Shown here one piece after another: positions 30,704 through 37,762 of a DNA stretch of 37,762 nt (positions are counted from its first letter, which is position 1; each line of letters opens with the position of its first letter). The notes under the pieces were generated by a model that worked only from the letters and a program-made list of their open reading frames with translations, did not search any database and was not told the origin of the DNA. A program made the translations under genes and the position numbers. Origin of the DNA: Planctomycetota bacterium (GTDB lineage: Bacteria; Planctomycetota; Brocadiia; JAADGH01); the NCBI GenBank assembly GCA_013152475.1, contig JAADGH010000080.1, positions 1 through 37,762 on the forward strand, in the 5' to 3' direction.

Positions 30704-31728
30704 TGTCAATGAACTTCAAAGACGGTGTTCTGGTATTTGTCGAGCAGGATGAAGGCAAGATCGCCGATGTGAGCCTGGAGCTGGTCTGCAAGGCCCGCGA
30801 ACTGGCCGACCGGCTGGGCGTGAACGTCGGCGCGTTCGTGGCGGGCAGCAGCATCGCGGAGCTTCCCGCGACGCTGATCTCCTATGGAGCCGACGTGGTG
30901 TTTATGGCCCAAGACGCCCGGCTGAGGCACTACACCACGCTCCCCTACGCTCGGATGATCGTGGACCTGATCCGCGAGCACAAGCCGCAGATCGCCCTGT
31001 ACGGCGCCTCCCCCGTGGGCCGTGACGTAGCCCCCCGCATCGCCTCGGAGCTGCGCGCCGGTCTGACGGCCGACTGCACCGACCTCCAGATCGGCGACCA
31101 CAAGAAACCCGGCGCCAACGGGCAGGAATACAAAAACCTGCTGCTCCAAATCCGCCCGGCCTTCGGTGGAAACATTATTGCCACCATTGTCTCCCCCGAT
31201 ACCCGCCCGCAGATGGCAACCGTTCGGGAAGGCGTCATGAAAATGACCGAGCCGGACGCCAACCGGACCGGCGAGGTGGTCCCGATCACCCCGAACATCA
31301 CCGACGACCTGCTCATCACCGAGGTGCTGGAACGGGCGAAGGCCGAGAAGAGCGTGAACCTGAAGGGCTCTCATGTCATCGTCTCCGGCGGCGCGGGGGT
31401 GGGCAGCAAGGAAAACTTCCAGTTGATCCGCGACCTGGCCCATGTGCTCGGCGCGGAGGTGGGCGCGTCACGCGCGGCGGTGGACGCCGGGTTCATCGAC
31501 CACGACCATCAGGTCGGCCAGACGGGAACGACCGTCCGCCCGAAGCTCTACATCGCCTGCGGTATCTCCGGAGCGGTGCAGCACCGGGCCGGAATGCAGG
31601 AGTCGGGCAAGATTCTGGCGATCAACACCGACCCGAGCGCCCCGATCTTCAATATTGCCCATTACGCCATCATTGGCGACCTGAACCAGGTCATCCCCAA
31701 GATGATCAAGGCCTACAAGCAGAAATAG
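30703..31728 (+). CDS. etfA: Electron transfer flavoprotein alpha subunit
   Basis: EtfA binds the redox-active FAD of the heterodimer. The 341-residue product starts MSMNFKDGVLVFVEQDEGKIADVSLELVCKARELAD. It has the N-terminal nucleotide-fold block PQIALYGASPVGRDVAPRIASELRAGLTADCTDL and the C-terminal FAD-binding part: HVIVSGGAGVGSKENFQLIRDLAHVLGAEVGASRAAVDAGF, DHDHQVGQTGTTVRPKLYIACGISGAVQHRAGMQESGKILAINTDPSAPIF. ATG 30703 shares its first base with the last base of the etfB stop, so translation is coupled. The stop is 21 bases before the dehydrogenase gene. The conserved G-Q-T-G segment near the flavin is intact. Confidence 0.96.
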   Translation: MSMNFKDGVLVFVEQDEGKIADVSLELVCKARELADRLGVNVGAFVAGSSIAELPATLISYGADVVFMAQDARLRHYTTLPYARMIVDLIREHKPQIALYGASPVGRDVAPRIASELRAGLTADCTDLQIGDHKKPGANGQEYKNLLLQIRPAFGGNIIATIVSPDTRPQMATVREGVMKMTEPDANRTGEVVPITPNITDDLLITEVLERAKAEKSVNLKGSHVIVSGGAGVGSKENFQLIRDLAHVLGAEVGASRAAVDAGFIDHDHQVGQTGTTVRPKLYIACGISGAVQHRAGMQESGKILAINTDPSAPIFNIAHYAIIGDLNQVIPKMIKAYKQK

Positions 31729-31749
31729 CCGCAGCCCATCGAGGATGCC

Positions 31750-33483
31750 ATGCCGAATTTCTTCGAAGACAACGAGGATATAAAGTTCCATCTCGACACC
31801 ATGGATCTGGAGGAGATCGTCCGCCTCCAGGAGAAGGACTTCACCGAGGCGGCACAGTACCCCTTCGCCCCCACCGACTGCGCCGACGCCATGGACAGCT
31901 ACCGCCGTGTGCTGAGCATGGTGGGCGACATCGCGGGGAACTTCGTCGCGCCGCGGGCGGCCGATGTGGACGAGGAGGGGACGCACTTCGAGAACGGCAA
32001 GGTGACCTATGCCAAGGGCATCGCCGAGTCCATCGAGATGCTCTCGAAGGCCGACCTCATGGGCTTCACGCTGCCCCGGAAGTACGGCGGCCTGAATCTG
32101 CCGACGACGATTTACTCCGTCGCCATCGAGATGATCTCCCGCGCCGACGCGAGCCTGATGAACATCTTCGGCCTGCAGGACATCGCCGAAACGATCCACT
32201 CCTTCGCATCCGATGAGATCAAGGACGCATACCTGCCGATGTTCTGCACCGGCGAGGTAACCGGGGCCATGGTCCTGACCGAGCCGGACGCCGGGTCCGA
32301 CCTCCAGGCCGTCCGCCTGACCGCGACGGAAGATGCCGACAACGGCGTGTGGCGGCTCAACGGGGTGAAGCGGTTCATCACGAACGGCTGCGGGGAGGTC
32401 CTGCTGGTCCTGGCCCGCTCGGAAGCCGGCACAACCGATGGCCGCGGGCTGAGCCTGTTCCTCTGCGAGAGCAAGGACGGCGTGCGGGTCCGGCGCATCG
32501 AACACAAGATGGGCATTACCGGCTCGCCGACGTGCGAGCTGCAGTTCAACAATGTCCCGGCCAAACTGATCGGCAAGCGGAAGCGGGGGCTGATCACCTA
32601 TGTGATGGCCCTGATGAACGGGGCGCGCATCGGCATCGCCGGCCAGGCCCTGGGCATCGCCCAGGCGGCCTACAACGAAGCCGTCGTCTACGCCCGCGAG
32701 CGGGAGCAGTTCGGCAAGAAAATCAAGGACATCCCTGCCGTGGCCGAGATGCTGGTCAATATGAAGGTTCATATCGAGGCGGCGCGGGCGCTCCTCTATG
32801 AGACCTCGCGCTTCGTGGACCTGGAGGAGAACCTGAACGAGCGCGTGGAGGCCGGGGAGAAGGACCCGGCGCTGAAGCAGAGGCTTGGCCCGGTGCGAAA
32901 GCTGGCTGCGGCGCTCACCCCGATGTCAAAATATTTCGCCTGTGAGATGGCGGTCAAGGTCTGCTACGATGCCCAGCAGGTGCACGGCGGATCGGGATAC
33001 ATGAAGGATTACAACATCGAGCGCCACTACCGCGACGTGCGCATCACCTCGATCTACGAGGGCACGTCCCAGCTCCAGGCCATCGCCATCCTGGCGGGAC
33101 TCCAAGGCGGCGCGCTGGACGCGCGGCTGGAGGAATTCGCATCCCGCGAATACGATCCCTCTCTGAGAGACCTTGTCGAGAAGACCAAGAAGGCGCGGGA
33201 GTTGCTGCGAAACGCTCTCGATCACGTCAGGGAGAAGAAGGACCAGGACTTTACCGACCTGAGCACCGGCCGGCTGGCGGACATCGTATGCGACGTCTAC
33301 ATGAGCTACCTGCTCCTCTCCGACGCCGAGAAGGCGGACCGCAAGAAAGTCGTCGCGCGGAAGTTCATCAGCGACATGCTGCCCCGAGTGGAGATGAATG
33401 CGGCCCAGGTCCTCAGCGGCGAGCGCGTGGTCTTAGACAGCTTCGAGGTCCTTGTCGAGGCGGATGCGCCGGACGAGGAGTAG
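31750..33483 (+). CDS. Acyl-CoA dehydrogenase, long form with C-terminal extension
   Basis: This flavoenzyme oxidises acyl-CoA and passes electrons to the adjacent Etf. Residues about 90-210 form the N-terminal helical domain (MGFTLPRKYGGLNLPTTIYSVAIEMISRADASLMNIFGLQ). The beta domain shows AMVLTEPDAGSDLQAVRLTATE, VKRFITNGCGEVLLVLARS and MGITGSPTCELQFNNVPAKLIG. The catalytic domain contains MNGARIGIAGQALGIAQAAYNEAVVYARER, the QQVHGGSGYMKDYNIERHYRDVRITSIYEGTSQLQ block, in which the Glu of YEGTS is the likely catalytic base, and a further C-terminal domain of roughly 120 residues. The total of 577 residues is longer than the classical form of about 380. The substrate chain length is unknown. 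Confidence 0.93.
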   Translation: MPNFFEDNEDIKFHLDTMDLEEIVRLQEKDFTEAAQYPFAPTDCADAMDSYRRVLSMVGDIAGNFVAPRAADVDEEGTHFENGKVTYAKGIAESIEMLSKADLMGFTLPRKYGGLNLPTTIYSVAIEMISRADASLMNIFGLQDIAETIHSFASDEIKDAYLPMFCTGEVTGAMVLTEPDAGSDLQAVRLTATEDADNGVWRLNGVKRFITNGCGEVLLVLARSEAGTTDGRGLSLFLCESKDGVRVRRIEHKMGITGSPTCELQFNNVPAKLIGKRKRGLITYVMALMNGARIGIAGQALGIAQAAYNEAVVYAREREQFGKKIKDIPAVAEMLVNMKVHIEAARALLYETSRFVDLEENLNERVEAGEKDPALKQRLGPVRKLAAALTPMSKYFACEMAVKVCYDAQQVHGGSGYMKDYNIERHYRDVRITSIYEGTSQLQAIAILAGLQGGALDARLEEFASREYDPSLRDLVEKTKKARELLRNALDHVREKKDQDFTDLSTGRLADIVCDVYMSYLLLSDAEKADRKKVVARKFISDMLPRVEMNAAQVLSGERVVLDSFEVLVEADAPDEE

Positions 33484-33560
33484 ACCATCGCCGAAGTGTA
33501 ATTCCGATGGGGGGCATGTTCGAACGCCGGGCTCACTTTGCCCACCTTCCTCGAATCGGC

Positions 33561-34805
33561 TCAGGAGAACCTGCCGATCACAAGGGATGCGTTGTGCCCG
33601 CCGAAGCCGAAGGAGTTGGACATGATGATGTCTGCTCTGAGCTCTCTCGCCTCGTTCGGGATGTAGTCCAGGTCGCACTCCGGATCGGGCGTCTCGTAGT
33701 TGATCGTGGGCGGAACGACACCCCGCTCAGCGACGAGCGCGCAGATGGCGAGCTCCACCCCCCCGGAAGCGCCCAGCATATGGCCCAGCATCGACTTGGT
33801 CGAACTGATGACCAGTTTGTCGGCATGAGAGTTGAAGACGTATCGCATGCTCCGGGTCTCGATGGCGTCGTTGAGGGGCGTGGACGTGCCGTGGGCGTTT
33901 ATGTAGACCACCTGTTCCGGGGATACGCCGGCGTCGTCCAGTGCGGCCTTCATCGCGCGCGCCGCGCCCTTTCCGTCGGGATCGGGGGCGGTGATGTTCC
34001 AGGCGTCGCCGCTCATTCCATAGCCGAGGAACTCGGCGTAGATGTGTGCGCCGCGCCTCTTCGCATGTTCAAGCTCCTCCAGGACAAGGATCCCTGCCCC
34101 CTCGGCCATGACGAACCCATCCCGATTCCTGTCGAAGGGACGGCTGGCCTTTTGGGGCGCCTCGTTGCGCCTGGATATGGCGCGCATCTGGGAGAAGCCG
34201 CTCACGCCCATCGGCGTGACCGCGGCTTCGGTTCCGCCGGAGATGGCGATATCGGCATCGCCCCGCTGCACGATCTTGAAGGCGTCGCCAAGGGCGTTGG
34301 CGCCCGAGGCGCAGGCCGTAGCCACGGCGGAGTTCGGCCCGCAAAAACCGTATCGAATGGAAATCTGCCCGGCGGCGGCATTGACCATCAGCTTGGGGAT
34401 CATGAACGGTGACACCCGCGACGGGCCGCGCTCCATGAGCATGCTGTGCTGGGCCTCGATCTCGGTCAACCCCCCGATGCCCGAACCGACCACCACGCCG
34501 ACGCGGAGCTTGTCCACCTTCTCCAGGTCAAGCCCGGAGTCCTCGATGGCGAGCTCCGACGCCGCGACGGCCAACTGGGCGAAGCGGTCCAGATGGCGCG
34601 CACCTTTGCGATCGAGCCACTTCTCGGGATCGAAGTCCTTCACTTCCCCCGCGAACTTCACGTCGAACTCGGTGGTATCGAAGGCCGTGATGTTGGAAAT
34701 ACCGCTCCGTCCCTCGCACAGGGCCTTCCAGAGCGCTTCTTTGTCCTCGCCGAAAGCGGTAACCGCTCCGACGCCGGTGATAACTACGCGTCGCCCTGAC
34801 GCCAT
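33561..34805 (-). CDS. fabF: 3-oxoacyl-ACP synthase II
   Basis: FabF condenses malonyl-ACP with growing acyl-ACP in fatty acid elongation. Catalytic residues are visible: Cys165 in AVATACASGANALG, one His in YINAHGTSTPLND and the second in SSTKSMLGHMLGASGG. The N-terminal RRVVITGVGAVTAFGEDKEALW and C-terminal MSNSFGFGGHNASLVIGRF are the family ends. The length of 414 residues is standard. It follows acpP with only 3 bases between and is last in the fab group. The neighbouring dehydrogenase gene converges on it, with no obvious terminator between them. Confidence 0.97.
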   Translation of the reverse strand: MASGRRVVITGVGAVTAFGEDKEALWKALCEGRSGISNITAFDTTEFDVKFAGEVKDFDPEKWLDRKGARHLDRFAQLAVAASELAIEDSGLDLEKVDKLRVGVVVGSGIGGLTEIEAQHSMLMERGPSRVSPFMIPKLMVNAAAGQISIRYGFCGPNSAVATACASGANALGDAFKIVQRGDADIAISGGTEAAVTPMGVSGFSQMRAISRRNEAPQKASRPFDRNRDGFVMAEGAGILVLEELEHAKRRGAHIYAEFLGYGMSGDAWNITAPDPDGKGAARAMKAALDDAGVSPEQVVYINAHGTSTPLNDAIETRSMRYVFNSHADKLVISSTKSMLGHMLGASGGVELAICALVAERGVVPPTINYETPDPECDLDYIPNEARELRADIIMSNSFGFGGHNASLVIGRFS

Positions 34806-34808
34806 GTC

Positions 34809-35060
34809 TTACGTGTGCTCCTCAATATAGGTGATGGCATCTGCGATGGTCACAATCTTCTGGGCCTCTTCCTCGGGGATGCTCAGATCGAACTCGTCCT
34901 CGAAGTCCATGACCAACTCAACCTGGTCCAGGGAGTCGGCGCCCAGATCATTGACGAATGACATCTCTTTTGTGAGCTGCTCACGAGGCTTGTCCAGCTT
35001 CTCGCTCACAATGTTGAAGACCCGCTCTTCAATGGAAAGTTCCGATTTCGATTCGCTCAC
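34809..35060 (-). CDS. acpP: Acyl carrier protein
   Basis: AcpP carries the growing acyl chain on a 4'-phosphopantetheine arm attached to Ser43 in FVNDLGADSLDQVELVMDFEDEF. The product is 83 residues, acidic and helical, with the typical EERVFNIVSEKLDK start and ITYIEEH end. The N-terminus MSESKSELSIEERV is slightly longer than in E. coli. It lies between fabG and fabF, the usual place. GAGAGAC-like purines precede ATG 35060. Confidence 0.97.
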   Translation of the reverse strand: MSESKSELSIEERVFNIVSEKLDKPREQLTKEMSFVNDLGADSLDQVELVMDFEDEFDLSIPEEEAQKIVTIADAITYIEEHT

Positions 35061-35119
35061 CTTTCGTCTCTCCTTGCAGACAATGTTGAGTCGACCCGAT
35101 CGACCGACAAGTAATACAC

Positions 35120-35866
35120 TTACATGGCCATGCCGCCGTCCACGCGCAGCACCTCGCCCGTGATGTAGGCGGCTTCGTCACTGGCCAGGAACAGTACCGC
35201 GTTGGCCACGTCCTGGGGCTGCCCCAGGCGGCCCATGGGGATCATCCCCACCGCGGCGCCTTTGGCCTCGTCGGAGATGGCCTGGGTCATCGCGGTGTCG
35301 ATGTATCCCGGCGCAACTGCGTTCACGGTGATCCCCCGCTCGGCCAGCTCCTTGGCCGTCGTCTTGGTCAGCGCAATCACGCCCCCCTTCGAAGCCGAGT
35401 AGTTTGCCTGGCCCCGGTTTCCCATGATCCCCACGACCGATGCGATATTGATGATCCTACCGCCGTCCTTGGCCTTCAGAATGTAACGCATGAAGGCCTG
35501 GCTGCAGTTGAACACGCCTTTCAGGTTGACGGCGATCACCTGGTCCCACTTGTCCTCACCCATCCGAAGCATGATGTCGTCGCGGGAGATGCCGGCGTTG
35601 TTCACGAGGAGGTTCACCTTCTCCATCTGGCGCGCCACGTCCTTCGCCACGGCCGCCATCTGATCGTGGTTCGTGACATCGGCCTCCATGCCCATGGCCT
35701 TCACGCCGAGCCCCTCGATCTCCGCCACCGCCTTGGGGATCTCATCCTTCAGCACGTCGAGGATGACGATGCTCGCGCCCTCCCGCGCCAGCGTGAGCGC
35801 GATGGCCTTGCCGATGCCTCGCGAACCGCCGGTGACTACCGCAACCTTGCCGTCCAATCTTCCCAT
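35120..35866 (-). CDS. fabG: 3-oxoacyl-ACP reductase
   Basis: FabG uses NADPH to reduce 3-oxoacyl-ACP. It is a classical short-chain dehydrogenase: VVTGGSRGIGKAIALTLAREG at the N-terminus, NLLVNNAGISRDDIMLRM with the conserved Asn, INIASVVGIMGNRGQANYSASKGGVIALTKTTAKELAERGITVNAVAPGYIDTAM carrying Ser, Tyr and Lys of the catalytic set, and LASDEAAYITGEVLRVDGGMAM at the C-terminus. The length of 248 residues is standard. The VAPGYIDTAMTQ segment matches FabG rather than sugar-specific relatives. It lies between fabD and acpP. Confidence 0.96.
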   Translation of the reverse strand: MGRLDGKVAVVTGGSRGIGKAIALTLAREGASIVILDVLKDEIPKAVAEIEGLGVKAMGMEADVTNHDQMAAVAKDVARQMEKVNLLVNNAGISRDDIMLRMGEDKWDQVIAVNLKGVFNCSQAFMRYILKAKDGGRIINIASVVGIMGNRGQANYSASKGGVIALTKTTAKELAERGITVNAVAPGYIDTAMTQAISDEAKGAAVGMIPMGRLGQPQDVANAVLFLASDEAAYITGEVLRVDGGMAM

Positions 35867-35885
35867 TCGACTGATCGCATCTCCA

Positions 35886-36821
35886 CTACGAAGCCAGTTC
35901 TTCTATCGCCTTGGCCGCGCCCAGGACCGTCACCGTCTTCGAGCGATCGATCCGGCGCATCAATCCGGACAACACCTTGCCCGGGCCAATCTCATAATAC
36001 TCATCGAAGCCGTCGGAAATCAGACGGGCCATCGAGTCGCTCCACAGCACCGGGTTCGTCAACTGCTCCACAAGCGAGGTCCGGATATCGTCGGGCCCGG
36101 TGACATATTCCCCGCTCACGTTCGCAACGACCGGCACACGGGCCGTCTGAAACTCGACCTTCTCGATCTCGGCGGCCAGTCTGTCCCGCGCCGGCTGCAT
36201 CAGCGCCGAGTGAAACGCGCCCTCCACCTTCAGGGGCATCGCCATCTTGGCCCCCTTCTCCCGGGCCAGGCCCGATGCGGCCTTCACGGCCTCCGGCTCC
36301 CCCGAGATGGCCACCTGCCCCGGGCAGTTGAAATTCACGGCCGATACGATCCCGTTCTTCCCGGCCTCTTCGCAGATCGACCGGACTGTATCGTCATCCA
36401 GCCCGATAATCGACGCCATCGCGCCGGGGTTCTCCACCGACGCCTCGTGCATAAATGCACCGCGGCGCTCCACCAGTCGAACCGCGTCCTCAAACTGCAA
36501 GGCGCCCGCGGCCACGAGGGCCGTATATTCCCCCAGGCTCAGTCCGGCGGCCGCGTCGCATACCGGGGCCCTGTCGCCGGCGGCGGTCTCCATGGCCCGG
36601 AGCGCGGCAACGCTCATGACCAGGATCGCCGGCTGGCTGACCGAGGTCTTCGTCAACTCCTCCTCGGGGCCGTTGAAGCAAACTCGCTTCAGGTCGAACT
36701 CGAGGACCTCATTCGCCCGGTCAAAGACCTGCGCGGCGGCCGGGAACGCCGAGCACAGATCGGCGCCCATTCCGACACACTGCGCCCCCTGTCCAGGAAA
36801 TAAAAACGCTGTCTGGCTCAC
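35886..36821 (-). CDS. fabD: Malonyl-CoA:ACP acyltransferase
   Basis: FabD moves malonyl groups from CoA to AcpP. The N-terminal AFLFPGQGAQCVGMGADL and the nucleophile motif GLSLGEYTALVAAG (Ser in G-x-S-x-G) are present. AINFNC-type binding residues appear as VSAVNFNCPGQVAISG, and the second catalytic His in LKVEGAFHSALMQPARDRL. VEQLTNPVLWSDSM and YEIGPGKVLSGLMRRID are the closing blocks. The length of 311 residues is normal. The Leu replacing His in GHSLGE is common in several phyla. Its start is 4 bases after the fabH stop. Confidence 0.96.
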   Translation of the reverse strand: MSQTAFLFPGQGAQCVGMGADLCSAFPAAAQVFDRANEVLEFDLKRVCFNGPEEELTKTSVSQPAILVMSVAALRAMETAAGDRAPVCDAAAGLSLGEYTALVAAGALQFEDAVRLVERRGAFMHEASVENPGAMASIIGLDDDTVRSICEEAGKNGIVSAVNFNCPGQVAISGEPEAVKAASGLAREKGAKMAMPLKVEGAFHSALMQPARDRLAAEIEKVEFQTARVPVVANVSGEYVTGPDDIRTSLVEQLTNPVLWSDSMARLISDGFDEYYEIGPGKVLSGLMRRIDRSKTVTVLGAAKAIEELAS

Positions 36822-36824
36822 CGG

Positions 36825-37762
36825 CTACCACCTTACGACGGAGACGCCCCATACGAGCCCGCCGCCAAATCCCACAAGGATCACGTGGTCGCCTCGTTTG
36901 ATCCTGCCCGCCTTCACAGCCTCATCGAGAGCCAGCGGCACGGACGCGCCCGACGTGTTACCATATTTTTCGATATTCATGAAGACCTTTTCGATAGGGA
37001 TCCCCGCCCGTTCCGCTGCCGGCTCGATGATACGCAGGTTCACCTGATGGGGCACCACCAGCGCGATATCGTCCACCGTCAGGCTACACTTCTCCATCCC
37101 CTCGATCAGAAGGTCCGACATCTTTCGGACCGCAAACTTGAAGACTTCCCGTCCGCGAATCCTCATAAAATGCATGCGGTCATCCACCGTCTTGTGCGAC
37201 GCCGGCATGCGCGTTCCGCCGGCGGGAATTGTCATCATGCCGGCCTGGCCCCCCTTGCATCCCACGCTGCAGTAGAGCACGTCGCTGCTGTCGCCGCTCT
37301 CCCCCAGGACCACCGCCCCCGCGCCGTCACCGAAGATGATGCAGGAGGTCCGGTCCGTGAAGTCGGTGACCTTCGACAGACACTCGGCCCCGATCACAAG
37401 GACCTTGGCATTCTCTCGGACACGCACGAAATCCGCGGCGGTCGAGAAGGCGTACACAAACCCCGCGCACGCAGCGCTGAGATCGTAGGCGCCGGCGTTC
37501 TCCGCGCCGAGCCGGTGCTGCACGTGACACGCACACGCCGGAAGCAGCTCGTCGGGGCTGAATGTGGCCACGACAATCATATCCAGCTCCCCCGGCTCGA
37601 CACCCGCATTCTCCAGCGCCCTTTGCCCCGCCTGGGTGGCGAGGTCCGACGTCGCGATGCCGTCATCGGCAATGCGGCGCTCTTTAATACCCGTGCGCTG
37701 GGTGATCCATTCGTCGGAGGTGTCCACCATCTTCTCAAGGTCGAAGTTGGTCAACACCTTGT
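36825..37762 (-). CDS. fabH: 3-oxoacyl-ACP synthase III, N-terminus beyond the window
   Basis: FabH starts fatty acid synthesis by condensing an acyl-CoA with malonyl-ACP. Visible are KVLTNFDLEKMVDTSDEWITQRTGIKERRIADD, the nucleophile in YDLSAACAGFVYAF (Cys), the His in VVPHQVNLRI, the Asn in EKYGNTSGASVPLAL, and the C-terminal FGGGLVWGVSVVRW. The first visible residues are internal: family members have about 15-20 more residues before TNxDLEK, and the codon that could be taken as a start (37755-37757) is GTG encoding Val. The gene is therefore cut by the window end. It leads the visible fab group; plsX often lies just upstream. Confidence 0.96.
   Translation of the reverse strand, partial: KVLTNFDLEKMVDTSDEWITQRTGIKERRIADDGIATSDLATQAGQRALENAGVEPGELDMIVVATFSPDELLPACACHVQHRLGAENAGAYDLSAACAGFVYAFSTAADFVRVRENAKVLVIGAECLSKVTDFTDRTSCIIFGDGAGAVVLGESGDSSDVLYCSVGCKGGQAGMMTIPAGGTRMPASHKTVDDRMHFMRIRGREVFKFAVRKMSDLLIEGMEKCSLTVDDIALVVPHQVNLRIIEPAAERAGIPIEKVFMNIEKYGNTSGASVPLALDEAVKAGRIKRGDHVILVGFGGGLVWGVSVVRW

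Noticed and set aside
33288..34412. A 374-codon plus-strand open frame over the end of the dehydrogenase gene and fabF
   Set aside because: It overlaps two well-supported genes in other frames and its translation has no recognisable domain.
1..37762. CRISPR array
   Set aside because: No regularly spaced direct repeats of 23-40 bases with unique spacers were seen, and no cas genes are present.

Overview
The window reads as about 37.8 kb of chromosome from a G+C-rich, diderm (Gram-negative-type) bacterium. Evidence for an outer membrane is an LpxC-like lipid A deacetylase. Other markers are a dissociated type II fatty acid synthase cluster, Tat-exported Fe-S oxidoreductases, CCA-encoding tRNAs, strong sigma70-like promoters, and a very large secreted DUF4091-type protein next to a two-component system. 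DUF4091 proteins and Tat-exported aldo/keto reductases of this kind are common in the PVC superphylum and related candidate phyla, but the sequence alone does not fix the taxon. Nothing here looks like a plasmid, phage or large integrated island.

Layout. (1) 1-2248 is gene-poor: the 3' part of tRNA-Ser(GGA), a decayed IS21-family istA remnant with one recognisable IS end, tRNA-Asp(GTC) with its own promoter and terminator, and several palindromic dispersed-repeat-like sequences. (2) 2249-5717 (+) holds a small membrane protein and a cbiMN-cbiQ-cbiO cobalt/nickel ECF transporter operon with the M and N subunits fused. (3) 5727-8559 (-) is a four-gene operon: surE, a SpoIIM/DUF95-like membrane protein, a Cof-type HAD phosphatase and a secreted charged protein with an Sm-like C-terminus. 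(4) 8796-15094 (+) holds a small secreted protein, a GlcF-like Fe-S protein, a STAS protein, a nucleotide-sugar epimerase, an orphan PqqD-like protein, a Tat-exported aldo/keto reductase with two [4Fe-4S] motifs, and an AzgA-type purine permease. (5) 15084-20628 (-) is a tightly overlapped operon of response regulator, histidine kinase and a 1155-residue exported DUF4091 protein. (6) 20743-23667 is accessory: a zinc-ribbon miniprotein overlapping a TIGR04076 protein, a secreted protein, an XRE/S24-like repressor, and a prenyl-synthase-like protein with no catalytic aspartate motifs. (7) 23745-29650 (-) holds pepP, accB, accC, araB and a divergent lpxC. (8) 29801-33483 (+) is etfB-etfA-acyl-CoA dehydrogenase. 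(9) 33561-37762 (-) is fabH(partial)-fabD-fabG-acpP-fabF.

How the genes fit together. AccB/AccC supply part of acetyl-CoA carboxylase, and its malonyl-CoA feeds FabD, FabH and FabF on AcpP. The divergent EtfAB/dehydrogenase operon would oxidise acyl-CoAs, so synthesis and breakdown of acyl chains sit side by side. The least conventional parts are: the XRE/S24-like repressor and the prenyl-synthase-like pseudoenzyme, separated by two face-to-face consensus promoters that share a 9-bp sequence at their -10 regions; a palindromic repeat present twice in the lpxC reading frame, once inside the enzyme domain; and the sensor-regulator pair translationally coupled to a giant secreted protein. I did not find a convincing complete novel defence or RNA system, and there is no CRISPR array.
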